DNA of 64,000 nucleotides from Cognataquiflexum nitidum (GTDB taxonomy: Bacteria; Bacteroidota; Bacteroidia; Cytophagales; Cyclobacteriaceae). How positions within the stretch are numbered: position 1 is the first letter of the stretch; every line of letters begins with the position of its first letter. Below, one piece after another: positions 52,986-62,000 of this stretch. A program made the position numbers and the translations under genes. Location: positions 208,304-272,303 of the forward strand of contig NZ_JAKZAM010000002.1 in the NCBI RefSeq assembly GCF_022538055.1, written 5' to 3'. A model generated the notes under the pieces. It was given only the letters and a program-made list of their open reading frames with translations, was not told where the DNA came from and searched no databases.

Positions 52986-54495
52986 ATTGATGCTCATCTC
53001 TCAACAAATCATTGACAGTCTTCACAGGATTGAAGGTAATCAAGGGAACTTCCACGAATACAGTATTCCAACCTGCCATCGCCCCGTTCCATAATCCCGG
53101 CAATTCCAAGGCCTTCAGGTCGCGTCCACTTTTTGATTTTTCGGTGATGAACCCTGTCCGCATATCCCTGAATTTCAACAAGTCAAATTTATTCCCCTTG
53201 TAATCCTTTGTGGCACATACCAAATCCACGGGATTGAAGTGGGTAGAGGCAGAGAAAATCTCTTTGTGTTTTGGGTTGGAAAGGTCGATCTGCGCGGTCT
53301 CTGCGATCTGTAGGGAAAGCGAACCGTCATCCTCTTTCACCCAAAAAGGTCCACCTCCCGGTTCCCCTGTATTCTTGACCATCCCGCAGACGCGCAAAGG
53401 CCTGTTGAGTTTGTGGTGCAGGTATTTTCCTTTTTCAGCAGTATTTTTACCTTGGTAGGAATCAGGTAAAATTCCTCCCAAAGAGTCTGTAACTACTTTC
53501 TCGGCAAAAGACACTGCAGATTCATCTATATTCTGATCCAACTTTTTCAAGGCTTCGAAGACTTTCTCCTGTATCTCAAGCAACAATCCCCCGATTGCAA
53601 TCTTATATTCCTTGGTAGTCTGCTTCAGCCTGTCGGGAACTTCATTGTCAATGTTTTTGATGAAAATCATATCCCCGTCGATGTCATTCAGGTTTTCGAG
53701 CAATGCACCGTGTCCTGCCGGTCTGAACAGAACGCTGCCATCTTCCTCTACAAAAGGCTCGTTGTCCATCGTTACCGCTATCGTATCCGTGGATTTCTTT
53801 TGTTGCGAATAGGTAATATCGAACTTGACCCCATATTCCTTTTCCAGCTTTGGCTGAACTTCAGCAATCAGGGACTTAAACTTTGGCTCGTGGTCAGGAG
53901 AAACCGTAAAATGGAGCCTGATGGTATTGTCTTTTCCCAAACTATACATCCACCCTTCGATCAGGTGTTCGTAAGCCGGAGTTCTGTTGTGGTCAGCATA
54001 TTTATGGAATTTCAATAATCCTTTGGGGAGATTTCCATATCCCAATCCCGAATCATTGAGCAAGGCTGAAATGATTTTTTTGTATTCCTTGTTTTCCAAA
54101 GCTTCGTTGATGCTTGAGCCTTCTTTTTTAAGGGTATTGTCAAGGTCTTCATAGAATGCAAACTTCTCGATCTGACTGATAAATTTGTCTACAAACTTGT
54201 TTTTGGAAATATCTCCGTCCCCTTCCACAAAAGAAAAAAGGTCTTTGAACATCCTCGTGGCGGCACCGCTTGCAGGTACAAATTTGACCACCTCTTTTTG
54301 CTTTGCTTTTTCCGGATAGGTTTCCTGGAAATGTTCCAATTCGGAATCTGTCAGTAATTTGATCCCGTCACCGATGGTAGCAGCCCTTTCGATTGGTAAA
54401 AATGGGAATCCTTCTTTGAAGTTTTTGAGCTGTTCTTTGGCATTTTCAAGGGACATGCCCTGACTCAAAATCTGCTTTTCAAGCTGTAAATTCAT
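52984..54495 (-). CDS. DUF4301 family protein
   Basis: 503 residues. FVPASGAATRMFKDLFSFVEG near residue 75 and ADHNRTPAYEHLIEGWMYS are typical of DUF4301, a Bacteroidota-specific family with a nucleotidyltransferase/sugar-phosphate-pyrophosphorylase-like start (SGAATRM). The C-terminal part has LNRPLRVCGMVKNTGEPGGGPFWV and STHFNPVDLVCATKDYKG. The enzymatic activity is not established. No signal peptide. Its 3' end adjoins the heptanucleotide array and its 5' side is 100 bp from AATATC copy C. Confidence 0.85.
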   Translation of the reverse strand: MNLQLEKQILSQGMSLENAKEQLKNFKEGFPFLPIERAATIGDGIKLLTDSELEHFQETYPEKAKQKEVVKFVPASGAATRMFKDLFSFVEGDGDISKNKFVDKFISQIEKFAFYEDLDNTLKKEGSSINEALENKEYKKIISALLNDSGLGYGNLPKGLLKFHKYADHNRTPAYEHLIEGWMYSLGKDNTIRLHFTVSPDHEPKFKSLIAEVQPKLEKEYGVKFDITYSQQKKSTDTIAVTMDNEPFVEEDGSVLFRPAGHGALLENLNDIDGDMIFIKNIDNEVPDRLKQTTKEYKIAIGGLLLEIQEKVFEALKKLDQNIDESAVSFAEKVVTDSLGGILPDSYQGKNTAEKGKYLHHKLNRPLRVCGMVKNTGEPGGGPFWVKEDDGSLSLQIAETAQIDLSNPKHKEIFSASTHFNPVDLVCATKDYKGNKFDLLKFRDMRTGFITEKSKSGRDLKALELPGLWNGAMAGWNTVFVEVPLITFNPVKTVNDLLRDEHQ

Positions 54496-54594
54496 GGTTG
54501 AATGGTTATTGGTTCAAAAATTATAAAGTGAATTAATATTTTCTTCTTTTGTTAAACTGATGGTTTAGATAGAATAAAGGATCGATAACAAATC

Positions 54595-54627
54595 AATATC
54601 TAAAAATATCCAATTTCTATCAATATC
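54595..54627 (+). repeat. AATATC repeat, copy C
   Basis: AATATC at 54595, 54605 and 54622, with a degenerate AATTTC at 54612, giving the same 10-7-10 spacing as copies A and B. It lies in the gap between the DUF4301 and pxpC genes, both on the minus strand. Confidence 0.65.
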
Positions 54628-54702
54628 TGATTGAAAAGAATTAAATGGTATTCCAATTTCTATGACTTTACAGATATTGAATATATAGAATGGAAGCTTT
54701 TT

Positions 54703-55563
54703 CTAAATGCTAAAGTTAATTTTATCACCCGGTCTTTTTTGTGAGAGGATGTTGAGGGAATTGTTCTCCACATGCAATATCCTTGGATATCCCCCTGTCA
54801 CTTGTGCATCCCGCATCAGGATGATGAGGTTGCCGTTTGGAGTCAACTGAACGGTGCCGGGATAGACAGGTGCTGTAAGGATGGGTTCTACCTCATTTTC
54901 TATGGTTTCTTCGAGTTGGTACGCCATCCTATTGACCAAAGTGGAAATAGTGAAAGACTTTTTCATGATTCTATTTTGAGTCAACTTGGGCAATTGGTCC
55001 CATTCGGGACCTTTATATACCTTAATTTCACCATGTTTGAACCAATTGAGGTTCATTTTGGCATGTGAACTTAGGGCAGGGTAGAAGCGCTCCTCAGAAA
55101 GATAACAGACAGAATCACTTTTTTCAATCTTGGATTGAGGCGTAATGTCGGGGTACCAACTCCTGCTTTCGGCTACGATTTCAGACTCAAAACCTCCCTG
55201 AATACCCATATAGAGCCATTGGCCTTTCCTGAATTTACGTATATGGATGAGATCATCTTCTTGAATCTCGAGTATTTTTCCTGCCTTGACGGGTTTTTCA
55301 TTCCAATAGATATCCGCATCCGCCCCCACAAAAACGACCCTTGTCGCCAACTCAAAAACCATCTTGGCACCGGGACCTCCCATTTCCAAAACTGAATCAA
55401 AGAATTGGTTTTGAAGTAAATAGTTGGCTTGGGTCATCGAAAACCTGTCCATGACTCCTGAATATGGGACTCCATATACTGCCATACCAAATCTCCCAAG
55501 GTCCTGAATGGAGGACAATAACCCCGGCTGGATAAAATGGATATAGGCGGGTGTTTTAATCAT
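54703..55563 (-). CDS. pxpC: 5-oxoprolinase subunit C (KipA-like)
   Basis: 286 residues from the ATG at 55563 (MIKTPAYIHFIQPGLLSSIQDLGRFG); an ATG at 55650 would extend deep into pxpB, so I reject it. The biotin-carboxyltransferase-like family motif includes GVPYSGVMDRFSMTQANYLLQN and GYPRILHVENNSLNILSQKRPGDKI. With PxpA and PxpB it hydrolyses 5-oxoproline to glutamate using ATP. It overlaps pxpB by 8 bp (ATGATTAA). Confidence 0.93.
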   Translation of the reverse strand: MIKTPAYIHFIQPGLLSSIQDLGRFGMAVYGVPYSGVMDRFSMTQANYLLQNQFFDSVLEMGGPGAKMVFELATRVVFVGADADIYWNEKPVKAGKILEIQEDDLIHIRKFRKGQWLYMGIQGGFESEIVAESRSWYPDITPQSKIEKSDSVCYLSEERFYPALSSHAKMNLNWFKHGEIKVYKGPEWDQLPKLTQNRIMKKSFTISTLVNRMAYQLEETIENEVEPILTAPVYPGTVQLTPNGNLIILMRDAQVTGGYPRILHVENNSLNILSQKRPGDKINFSI

Positions 55564-56266
55564 GATGCCATGAATAGAGCCCTTGACGGGAGAGTTGTTG
55601 GATATCTTCGAAAACTTCCCTTGTGATAGGTTCAAATTTGATTTTGTCACCCACTGCAGGGATTACCGGTCTTTCTTTTGAGATATCAAAAAGCCTGACT
55701 GGACATTGGCCTATGGCATGCCATCCACCGGGACTTTCGGCAGGATAGATTCCTGTCTGTTGACCTCCTATGGCTACTGTCCCTCGTGGCATAGATCTAT
55801 CTGGGGTTTTCTTCCTAGGTGTATACAGTTTTTGATCCAATCCTCCGAGATACATGAATCCTGGCAAAAAACCGTAAAAATGAAGAGTGTAAATGGTTTC
55901 GGAATGGAGTTTTTTGATTTCTTCGATGCTGATATCATGGATTTGGGAGAGTTTTTCAAGGTCTCTACCTAATTCTGCGCAGTAGCATACTGGGATTTTC
56001 CAGATTTTGGAAGCAAATGTGCCAATGATTTTTGGCAATTGATTGATCTCTTCTAGTATATCACCGCAATCCTCCTCACTAATTTCAATCCTAAGTTTCA
56101 ATGAAACTGTGTTGAACCCCATCCTTATTTCTCTGATACCCTCAGCGTACTCATTCTCAAAAAAACTCCTAACCTGCAGCTGTTCGTGAAGAATGTCATG
56201 GGAAATTTCTTTTGGCCACACCAGTTCTATTAATTTGCTGTGAATCCTAAAAATCCTGATGTTCAT
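55556..56266 (-). CDS. pxpB: 5-oxoprolinase subunit B (KipI-like)
   Basis: 236 residues. The KipI/AHS1 family motif is shown by HFYGFLPGFMYLGGLDQKLYTPRKKTPDRSMPRGTVAIGGQQTGIYPAESPGGWHAIG. It forms the PxpBC carboxyltransferase-like complex. It starts 3 bp after the pxpA stop and overlaps pxpC by 8 bp, so the three are one operon. Confidence 0.95.
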   Translation of the reverse strand: MNIRIFRIHSKLIELVWPKEISHDILHEQLQVRSFFENEYAEGIREIRMGFNTVSLKLRIEISEEDCGDILEEINQLPKIIGTFASKIWKIPVCYCAELGRDLEKLSQIHDISIEEIKKLHSETIYTLHFYGFLPGFMYLGGLDQKLYTPRKKTPDRSMPRGTVAIGGQQTGIYPAESPGGWHAIGQCPVRLFDISKERPVIPAVGDKIKFEPITREVFEDIQQLSRQGLYSWHHD

Positions 56267-56269
56267 ATC

Positions 56270-56998
56270 TTATTGACCAAAATTTGCTCTGATGCCGTTT
56301 AAAATTTTCAATGCCGCAGGATTGTCACCGTGAATGCAGATGGTCTCTGCCTCAATGGGAATGAAATTTCCTGTGATGGTTTTGATTTTTTTTTCATTAA
56401 CCATCCATCCAATATGCTCTATCACTTCTTGAGGGTCAGTAAGCAATGCTTTGGGTTTGCTTCTGTCGACCAAGGTCAGGTCATCGTTATAACTTCTGTC
56501 TGCGAAAACTTCCCTTTTGATTTTGATGCCGGATTCTATCGCCATTGCCGCCATCAGGGATTCTGCAGGACAATATAAGAAAGCATCGGGGAAATATTCT
56601 TCCATCAAATATATCAGTACATAGGCGGTTAGGTCATTTATTGCAGCAAAATTATACAGAGCACCATGAGGCTTGACATGATGCATAGCTAAACCTTGTC
56701 GTTGACATAGTTTTTCAAAAAATTGGATTTGTTTAAAAATGATTGTTCGGAGTAGCTTATGATCGATATTCATGTGCTTTCTCCCAAAATTTTCTCTGTC
56801 AGGATAGGAGGGATGTGCACCTACTTTTACCCCAAATTTTTTGGCAAGCTGTAAAGCATCAACAATACTTTTTTCATCTCCTGTATGGCCGCCACAGGCG
56901 ATACTGGTACTGTCAAGCATTGGCATCAGGAGTCCATCGTTTGGCAATCCTTCTCCAAGGTCACAGTTGATATCTAATGGAAATGGTCTGCTTTTCAT
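56270..56998 (-). CDS. pxpA: 5-oxoprolinase subunit A (LamB/YcsF)
   Basis: 242 residues, first gene of the pxpABC operon. LDINCDLGEGLPNDGLLMPMLDSTSIACGGHTGDEKSIVDAL and VGAHPSYPDRENFGRKHM are YcsF hallmarks, with ICIHGDNPAALKIL near the C-terminus. The enzyme removes 5-oxoproline, which forms from glutamine and glutathione damage. No transporter is seen next to it. Confidence 0.95.
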   Translation of the reverse strand: MKSRPFPLDINCDLGEGLPNDGLLMPMLDSTSIACGGHTGDEKSIVDALQLAKKFGVKVGAHPSYPDRENFGRKHMNIDHKLLRTIIFKQIQFFEKLCQRQGLAMHHVKPHGALYNFAAINDLTAYVLIYLMEEYFPDAFLYCPAESLMAAMAIESGIKIKREVFADRSYNDDLTLVDRSKPKALLTDPQEVIEHIGWMVNEKKIKTITGNFIPIEAETICIHGDNPAALKILNGIRANFGQ

Positions 56999-57204
56999 CA
57001 GGCTAAAATTAGCAAATTACTTGTTGAATTAGGGATTGCAGCTGATTGGTTTTTATTGGATTCAATTATTTTTCCAATTCTCTAAAATACAATACTGCCA
57101 ACAATTTTGGTTTGATATCACGTTGAACGTTATGCAAATGAATTAGGAATTAAACAAATCTTAAATCCATAAATATTTATTTTTAGTTCAACTCCATTTT
57201 CAAT

Positions 57205-58578
57205 TCAAGGAAGTAAATCAATCACATCTGAAGCAAAATCATCCATACTGAATTCTCCTTTCGGGGTAAAACCAAGACGGACGATCACCAAATCTTGTGA
57301 TGGAATGACCAAAATCCACTGCCCTTCAAATCCCCCTGCATAAAAAGCATCATTGGGTAGACTTGGAAATTTCTTCTCATCAGTAATGCTTGGATTGCCG
57401 GCGTTGAGCCACCACTGTGCGCCATATTCTCCCATAGGTGCCGCAGTGGCAGGGGTGGTGGCAAATTTCACCCAATCTTCCGATAGGATCTGCTCGCCAA
57501 GCCAGTTGCCTTTGCCCAACATCAGCAAACCCAATCTCGCAAAATCCCTCCCCGGGGCAAATACAAAGGAAGAACCCACGAAGGTGCCGGAGGCATCTTT
57601 TTCCATGATGGTATTGTGCATGCCTATTTTGTAAAACATCCCTTCATAAGGCAGACGCTGGTAATTTTCTTCGCCAAGTTGGTTGCGCAGGATCTTGGAA
57701 ACAATATTCGTGGTGCCGCTGGAATAGTAAAAGTATGTTCCGGGTTCGTATTTGAGCGGTTTGGAGGCAGCGATGGCTGCTGCATCGGGTTTAAGAAAAA
57801 GCATATTCGTCGCATCTGAAACACCGCCGTAATCTTCCACCCAATCTAGACCGTTGGTGGCCTGAAGCATGTTTTTGAGGCTTATGGCTTTTCTTTCATC
57901 TGACCATTCGGGAAGTAAGCCCTTCTGATCCAAACTTAAGACTCCCCTGTCTACCTGCAAACCCACCAAGTTGCTGATGATACTTTTTCCCATAGACCAA
58001 CTTGTATGTTTTGTGTTGATATCATGGTCATTGCCGTAGCCTTCAGCTACCAATTGGCCTTTGTGCAGGACTACAATCATGTGGGTCAAATGGCTCTTCT
58101 TGACAGAATCTTCAAATTCAATATCAATCAAATCCTGGATCTTCCGGTATTGAGGCAGGTTTAGGATGGAATCGTTGAGCCTGTTGCCGTTTGGCCAACT
58201 CACGGTATCCTGATTCCAATTAGGCTTGGGCACTTCATAATATGTCTGGCTTCTGACTTCCGCTTCATCCATTCCGGACAACAAAGTACAGCCCTGTCCT
58301 TCTCGGTAGATGGCTACCCTTTTGGCCAGTCCAAATACACTTCCAGTAACTTTTTGTCCTTCCCTGTCCACTTCAAAATCCCCCAAGCTAATCGGGAATG
58401 CCTTCAATTCTTGGCTCATCACCGAATTTTCGTCCCGATCGGCAAGGAAAATACAACTGCACATGATCTTGGATCCATAGGAACTGACAAGCGGGAAGGA
58501 TTTCCAGGCATAGTTGATCCCATAGCCTAAGCCTGCCAAAAGGATCAAAAGGAAGGAATAAAGGATTTTCTTTTTCAT
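57205..58578 (-). CDS. Serine hydrolase (class C beta-lactamase-like)
   Basis: 457 residues from the Met at 58578 (MKKKILYSFLLILLAGLGYG), which starts a normal signal or anchor; upstream ATG at 58722 would bury it. The beta-lactamase/PBP-like fold has the S-x-x-K nucleophile motif in HTSWSMGKSIISN, YSSGTTN as the second (Tyr-x-Asn-like) motif, and a C-terminal NAFYAGGFEGQWILVIPSQDLVIVRLGFT. Such exported enzymes act on peptide or ester bonds (esterase, peptidase); the substrate is unknown and antibiotic resistance should not be assumed. Confidence 0.86.
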   Translation of the reverse strand: MKKKILYSFLLILLAGLGYGINYAWKSFPLVSSYGSKIMCSCIFLADRDENSVMSQELKAFPISLGDFEVDREGQKVTGSVFGLAKRVAIYREGQGCTLLSGMDEAEVRSQTYYEVPKPNWNQDTVSWPNGNRLNDSILNLPQYRKIQDLIDIEFEDSVKKSHLTHMIVVLHKGQLVAEGYGNDHDINTKHTSWSMGKSIISNLVGLQVDRGVLSLDQKGLLPEWSDERKAISLKNMLQATNGLDWVEDYGGVSDATNMLFLKPDAAAIAASKPLKYEPGTYFYYSSGTTNIVSKILRNQLGEENYQRLPYEGMFYKIGMHNTIMEKDASGTFVGSSFVFAPGRDFARLGLLMLGKGNWLGEQILSEDWVKFATTPATAAPMGEYGAQWWLNAGNPSITDEKKFPSLPNDAFYAGGFEGQWILVIPSQDLVIVRLGFTPKGEFSMDDFASDVIDLLP

Positions 58579-59099
58579 TGGGTTGGTTTGGGTCTTTTTT
58601 GTTTCCGGAAATTTAAAGGTTTTATTATTTCTGATTGTATTTTTTTTACCCCAATGTCCGCTAAGGTTTCGCAAAGGGGGCAAAGGGTATTGATTTTTTA
58701 CCACAGGACGCTGAGAGCGCAAAGGAAATGGTCAGGAGGAGGAGGGATTGTTATCCTGCTTCCTTCGCCAATGTTTGTGTCTCCACAAACATTCCATAAT
58801 CTTTAACTGCAATGCACGCAAAGGTTTCGCAAAGGGGGGCAAAGGGTTTCTATTCTTATACCTTGGAGGAGGCAGAGCACAAGGACGGGAGCATCAAAAA
58901 CAAGAATGAAAACAGGAAAAAACTTCCCCTTGTCATTTCGAACGTAGAGAGAAATCTTATCATTCTTAATCCTTTGATAGCAATGGTCGCAAAGAATTCA
59001 AAATTTTAACTTTTTAATTCAGAATTGTCCTAAGTCTATAATGCCTTTCCACCTTAAAAACTTATCTTAATCCCCTGAAAAAGTAAACATACTTTGTAG
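58579..59099. repeat. Repeat-rich intergenic region
   Basis: Two direct copies of a G-rich unit beginning AAGGTTTCGCAAAGGGGG (58663-58688 and 58821-58847) and a TGTCATTTCGAACGTAGAGA element at 58931-58957 of the widespread Bacteroidota intergenic-repeat type. No coding frame is convincing. It is the left border of the accessory restriction-modification island. Confidence 0.55.
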
Positions 59100-62000
59100 A
59101 TGATTTTAAGAGAATTGAAACCAAAGAAGGCGCTCAACAAAGCTTTTTTGAAAGTAAAACCCAACAGGATTGAAATTGAAGGTTTCAAAGCCAACCTCAT
59201 TACACTCCTCGACAGGACCAATGACACCGAAACGGAAGAGTTTCACAAGAATCTCGTTTCGGACTTTCTCAAGGATACTTACTACAAGCAAAACCACTTT
59301 ATCAATACCAAAGGCCGCAATGACCTTGTCATCCACAACGGCAGTCAGGCCAATACCCCTGTGGCCGTGATCATCGAGGCCAAAAAGCCGACCAACAAAT
59401 CTGAAATGGTGACGACTGAAAAGCTGAACGCAAAAGCATTTCAGGAATTGGTCCTTTACTATCTTAGGGAAAGAATTACCCACAAAAATCTGGAAGTAAA
59501 ACACCTTGTGGTCACCAATATCAACGAATGGTTCATCTTTGATGCCACGCTTTTCGACAGGCTTTTTGCCCAAAACAAAAGCTTTGTGCAGAGATTCCAG
59601 GATTTTGAGGATGGAAGACTGGCAGAAGTAAAGACAGACTTTTTCTACAAAAAGATTGCCGAACCTTACATCGCCGACATCAAATCAGAAATAGAATTTA
59701 CCTATTTCAATATTCAGGATTACCAAAGACCCCTGAGAAACGAGGACAAACAGGACGACAACAAACTCATCGCGCTCTTCAAACTCCTGTCACCCGAACA
59801 CCTTCTCAAACTCCCTTTTACCAACGACAGCAACAGCCTTGACAAGCGCTTCTACGCCGAACTGCTCCACATCATCGGACTCACGGAGACCAAAGAAGGA
59901 GGCAAAAAACTCATCGGCCGCAACAATGTGGGGGAAAGACACTCTGGCACGATCCTCGAAGATGCCATCATCCAACTCGACAGCCTTGACAAACTGAGCC
60001 GGCTTGACAAACCAAGCCAATACGGAAGCACGAGCCAAGAGCGGCTTTTCAATGTCGCCCTCGAGCTCTCCATCACTTGGATCAACAGGATTTTATTCCT
60101 GAAACTGCTCGAAGCACAATTGATCACTTACCATAAAGGAGACAAGGCATATTCCTTTCTCAACCTTGACAAGATCAAAAGCTATGACGACCTGAACAGC
60201 CTCTTCTTTCAGGTCTTAGCAAGGAAGCATGAGGACCGGAATGAGGATGTCAAAAAGGTCTTTGAGAAATTACCCTACCTCAATTCCTCGCTTTTTGAGC
60301 CGACGGACATGGAGCAGGTTACTTTATTTATTTCCAACCTGAAGGACACCAAGTCCATTCCTGTCATCGCCTCTACCGTTCTCAAAGACAAGCAAGGCAA
60401 AAAGCGCACAGGAAACATGCCTGTTTTGGAATACCTTTTTGCGTTCTTGGATGCCTATGACTTCAGCAGCGAAGGCTCGGAAGAGATACAGGAGGACAAC
60501 AAAACGCTTATCAATGCATCGGTGCTCGGTCTGATATTCGAGAAGATCAACGGATACAAGGACGGTTCCTTTTTCACCCCGGGCTTTATCACGATGTACA
60601 TGTGCCGGGAGACCATCCGAAAGGCTGTCGTGCAGAAGTTTAACGAAGCATTAAATGCCCTCACTCCTGGCCGTAATGTAAAAGATGGGGATTCTTCTAA
60701 CGCCCTCACCCCTGGCCCCTCTGCAAAAGGAATAGGAGAACTCAACACCCTCACCCCTGGCCCCTCTCCCCGAGGGAGAGGGGTTGGGGATGAACCCAGA
60801 ATTGAACTTCAGGGGCAAAAGATAAATCCTGAGCTTTTGGAACATGCAAGGGAGATGAGAAAAAATGAAACCCCTGCAGAAGATTTTATGTGGAATCTCC
60901 TTCGAAATCGGAGATTTCTTGGATATAAATTCAGAAGACAGCATCCCGTGGCCCAGAAATTTATCCTGGATTTTTTCTGTGATGAATTACGGCTTGGGCT
61001 TGAGTTAGACGGCGACTACCATAATTCTCAGGATCAAAAAGAATATGATGAGGGAAGAACATATGAACTGACAGAATTGGGAATAAAAATAATCCGATTC
61101 AGCAATCAGGAAGTTCTTTGGGAAACAGAAAAAGTCCTTGAAACCATCCGTGAATTTGCTAACACCAAATCTCTTCCCCCCCTCTCCCTTGGGACAGACG
61201 AGGAAGGCGCATCCCCCCTCTCCTTTGGGAGAGGGGCCAGGGGTGAGGGTGATTATAAAGGAAGAGCCGCCAGAGTTGAGGGTATACAATTAAAAAACTT
61301 CAACGACCTCTATGACTTCATTGGTCCGGGCGGTGTATTTTCCTACCAAGAAGCCAACAATATCGTCAACAGCATCAAAATCTGTGACCCTGCCGTGGGT
61401 TCGGGACACTTCTTGGTATCGGCACTCAATGAAATGATTGCTGTCAAAAACGACCTCAAAATCCTCCTCGACCGGGACGGAAAGCGCCTGAAAGAATACC
61501 AAGTCGAAGTCGTCAACGACGAACTGACCGTCACTGACGAGGAAGGGGAGTTATATGAATACAAGCCTAACCACAAGGAAAGCCAACGTATCCAAGAAAC
61601 CCTCTTCCATGAAAAGCAGACGATCATCGAAAACTGCCTCTTTGGTGTCGATATCAATACCAACTCTGTCAAAATCTGCCGTCTCCGTCTTTGGATAGAA
61701 CTGCTGAAAAACGCCTACTATAAAAACCCCACCGAACTCGAAACCCTTCCCAACATCGATATCAACATCAAGTGCGGCAACTCCCTCGTCAGCCGCTTTG
61801 CGATCGATGCAGACCTGAGGCAGGCACTGAAGAAAAGCAAGTGGTCTATAGACAGCTACCGCATCGCCGTCGATACCTACCGGAACGCCGAAAACAAAGA
61901 ACAGAAGCGGGAAATGGAAAGGCTGATCGCTGACATCAAGTCAGACTTCCGCTCTGAAATCACCAAAAACGACCCCAAACTCAAGCGCAAAGCACAGATG

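Noticed and set aside
55564..55650. Upstream in-frame start for pxpC
   Set aside because: It would put 29 codons inside pxpB; the internal ATG at 55563 gives the family N-terminus and the expected 8 bp overlap.
57205..58578. Calling the serine hydrolase a beta-lactamase resistance gene
   Set aside because: It only shares the fold and the SxxK motif; many exported esterases do too, and nothing points to antibiotic hydrolysis.
58579..58722. Upstream start for the serine hydrolase
   Set aside because: It would place the signal peptide 48 residues inside the protein and the added part has a proline-, arginine- and lysine-rich composition.
58812..59009. A 65-codon plus-strand frame starting in repeat DNA
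   Set aside because: It is made of the G-rich and AAATCT-type repeats and has no protein-like conservation.
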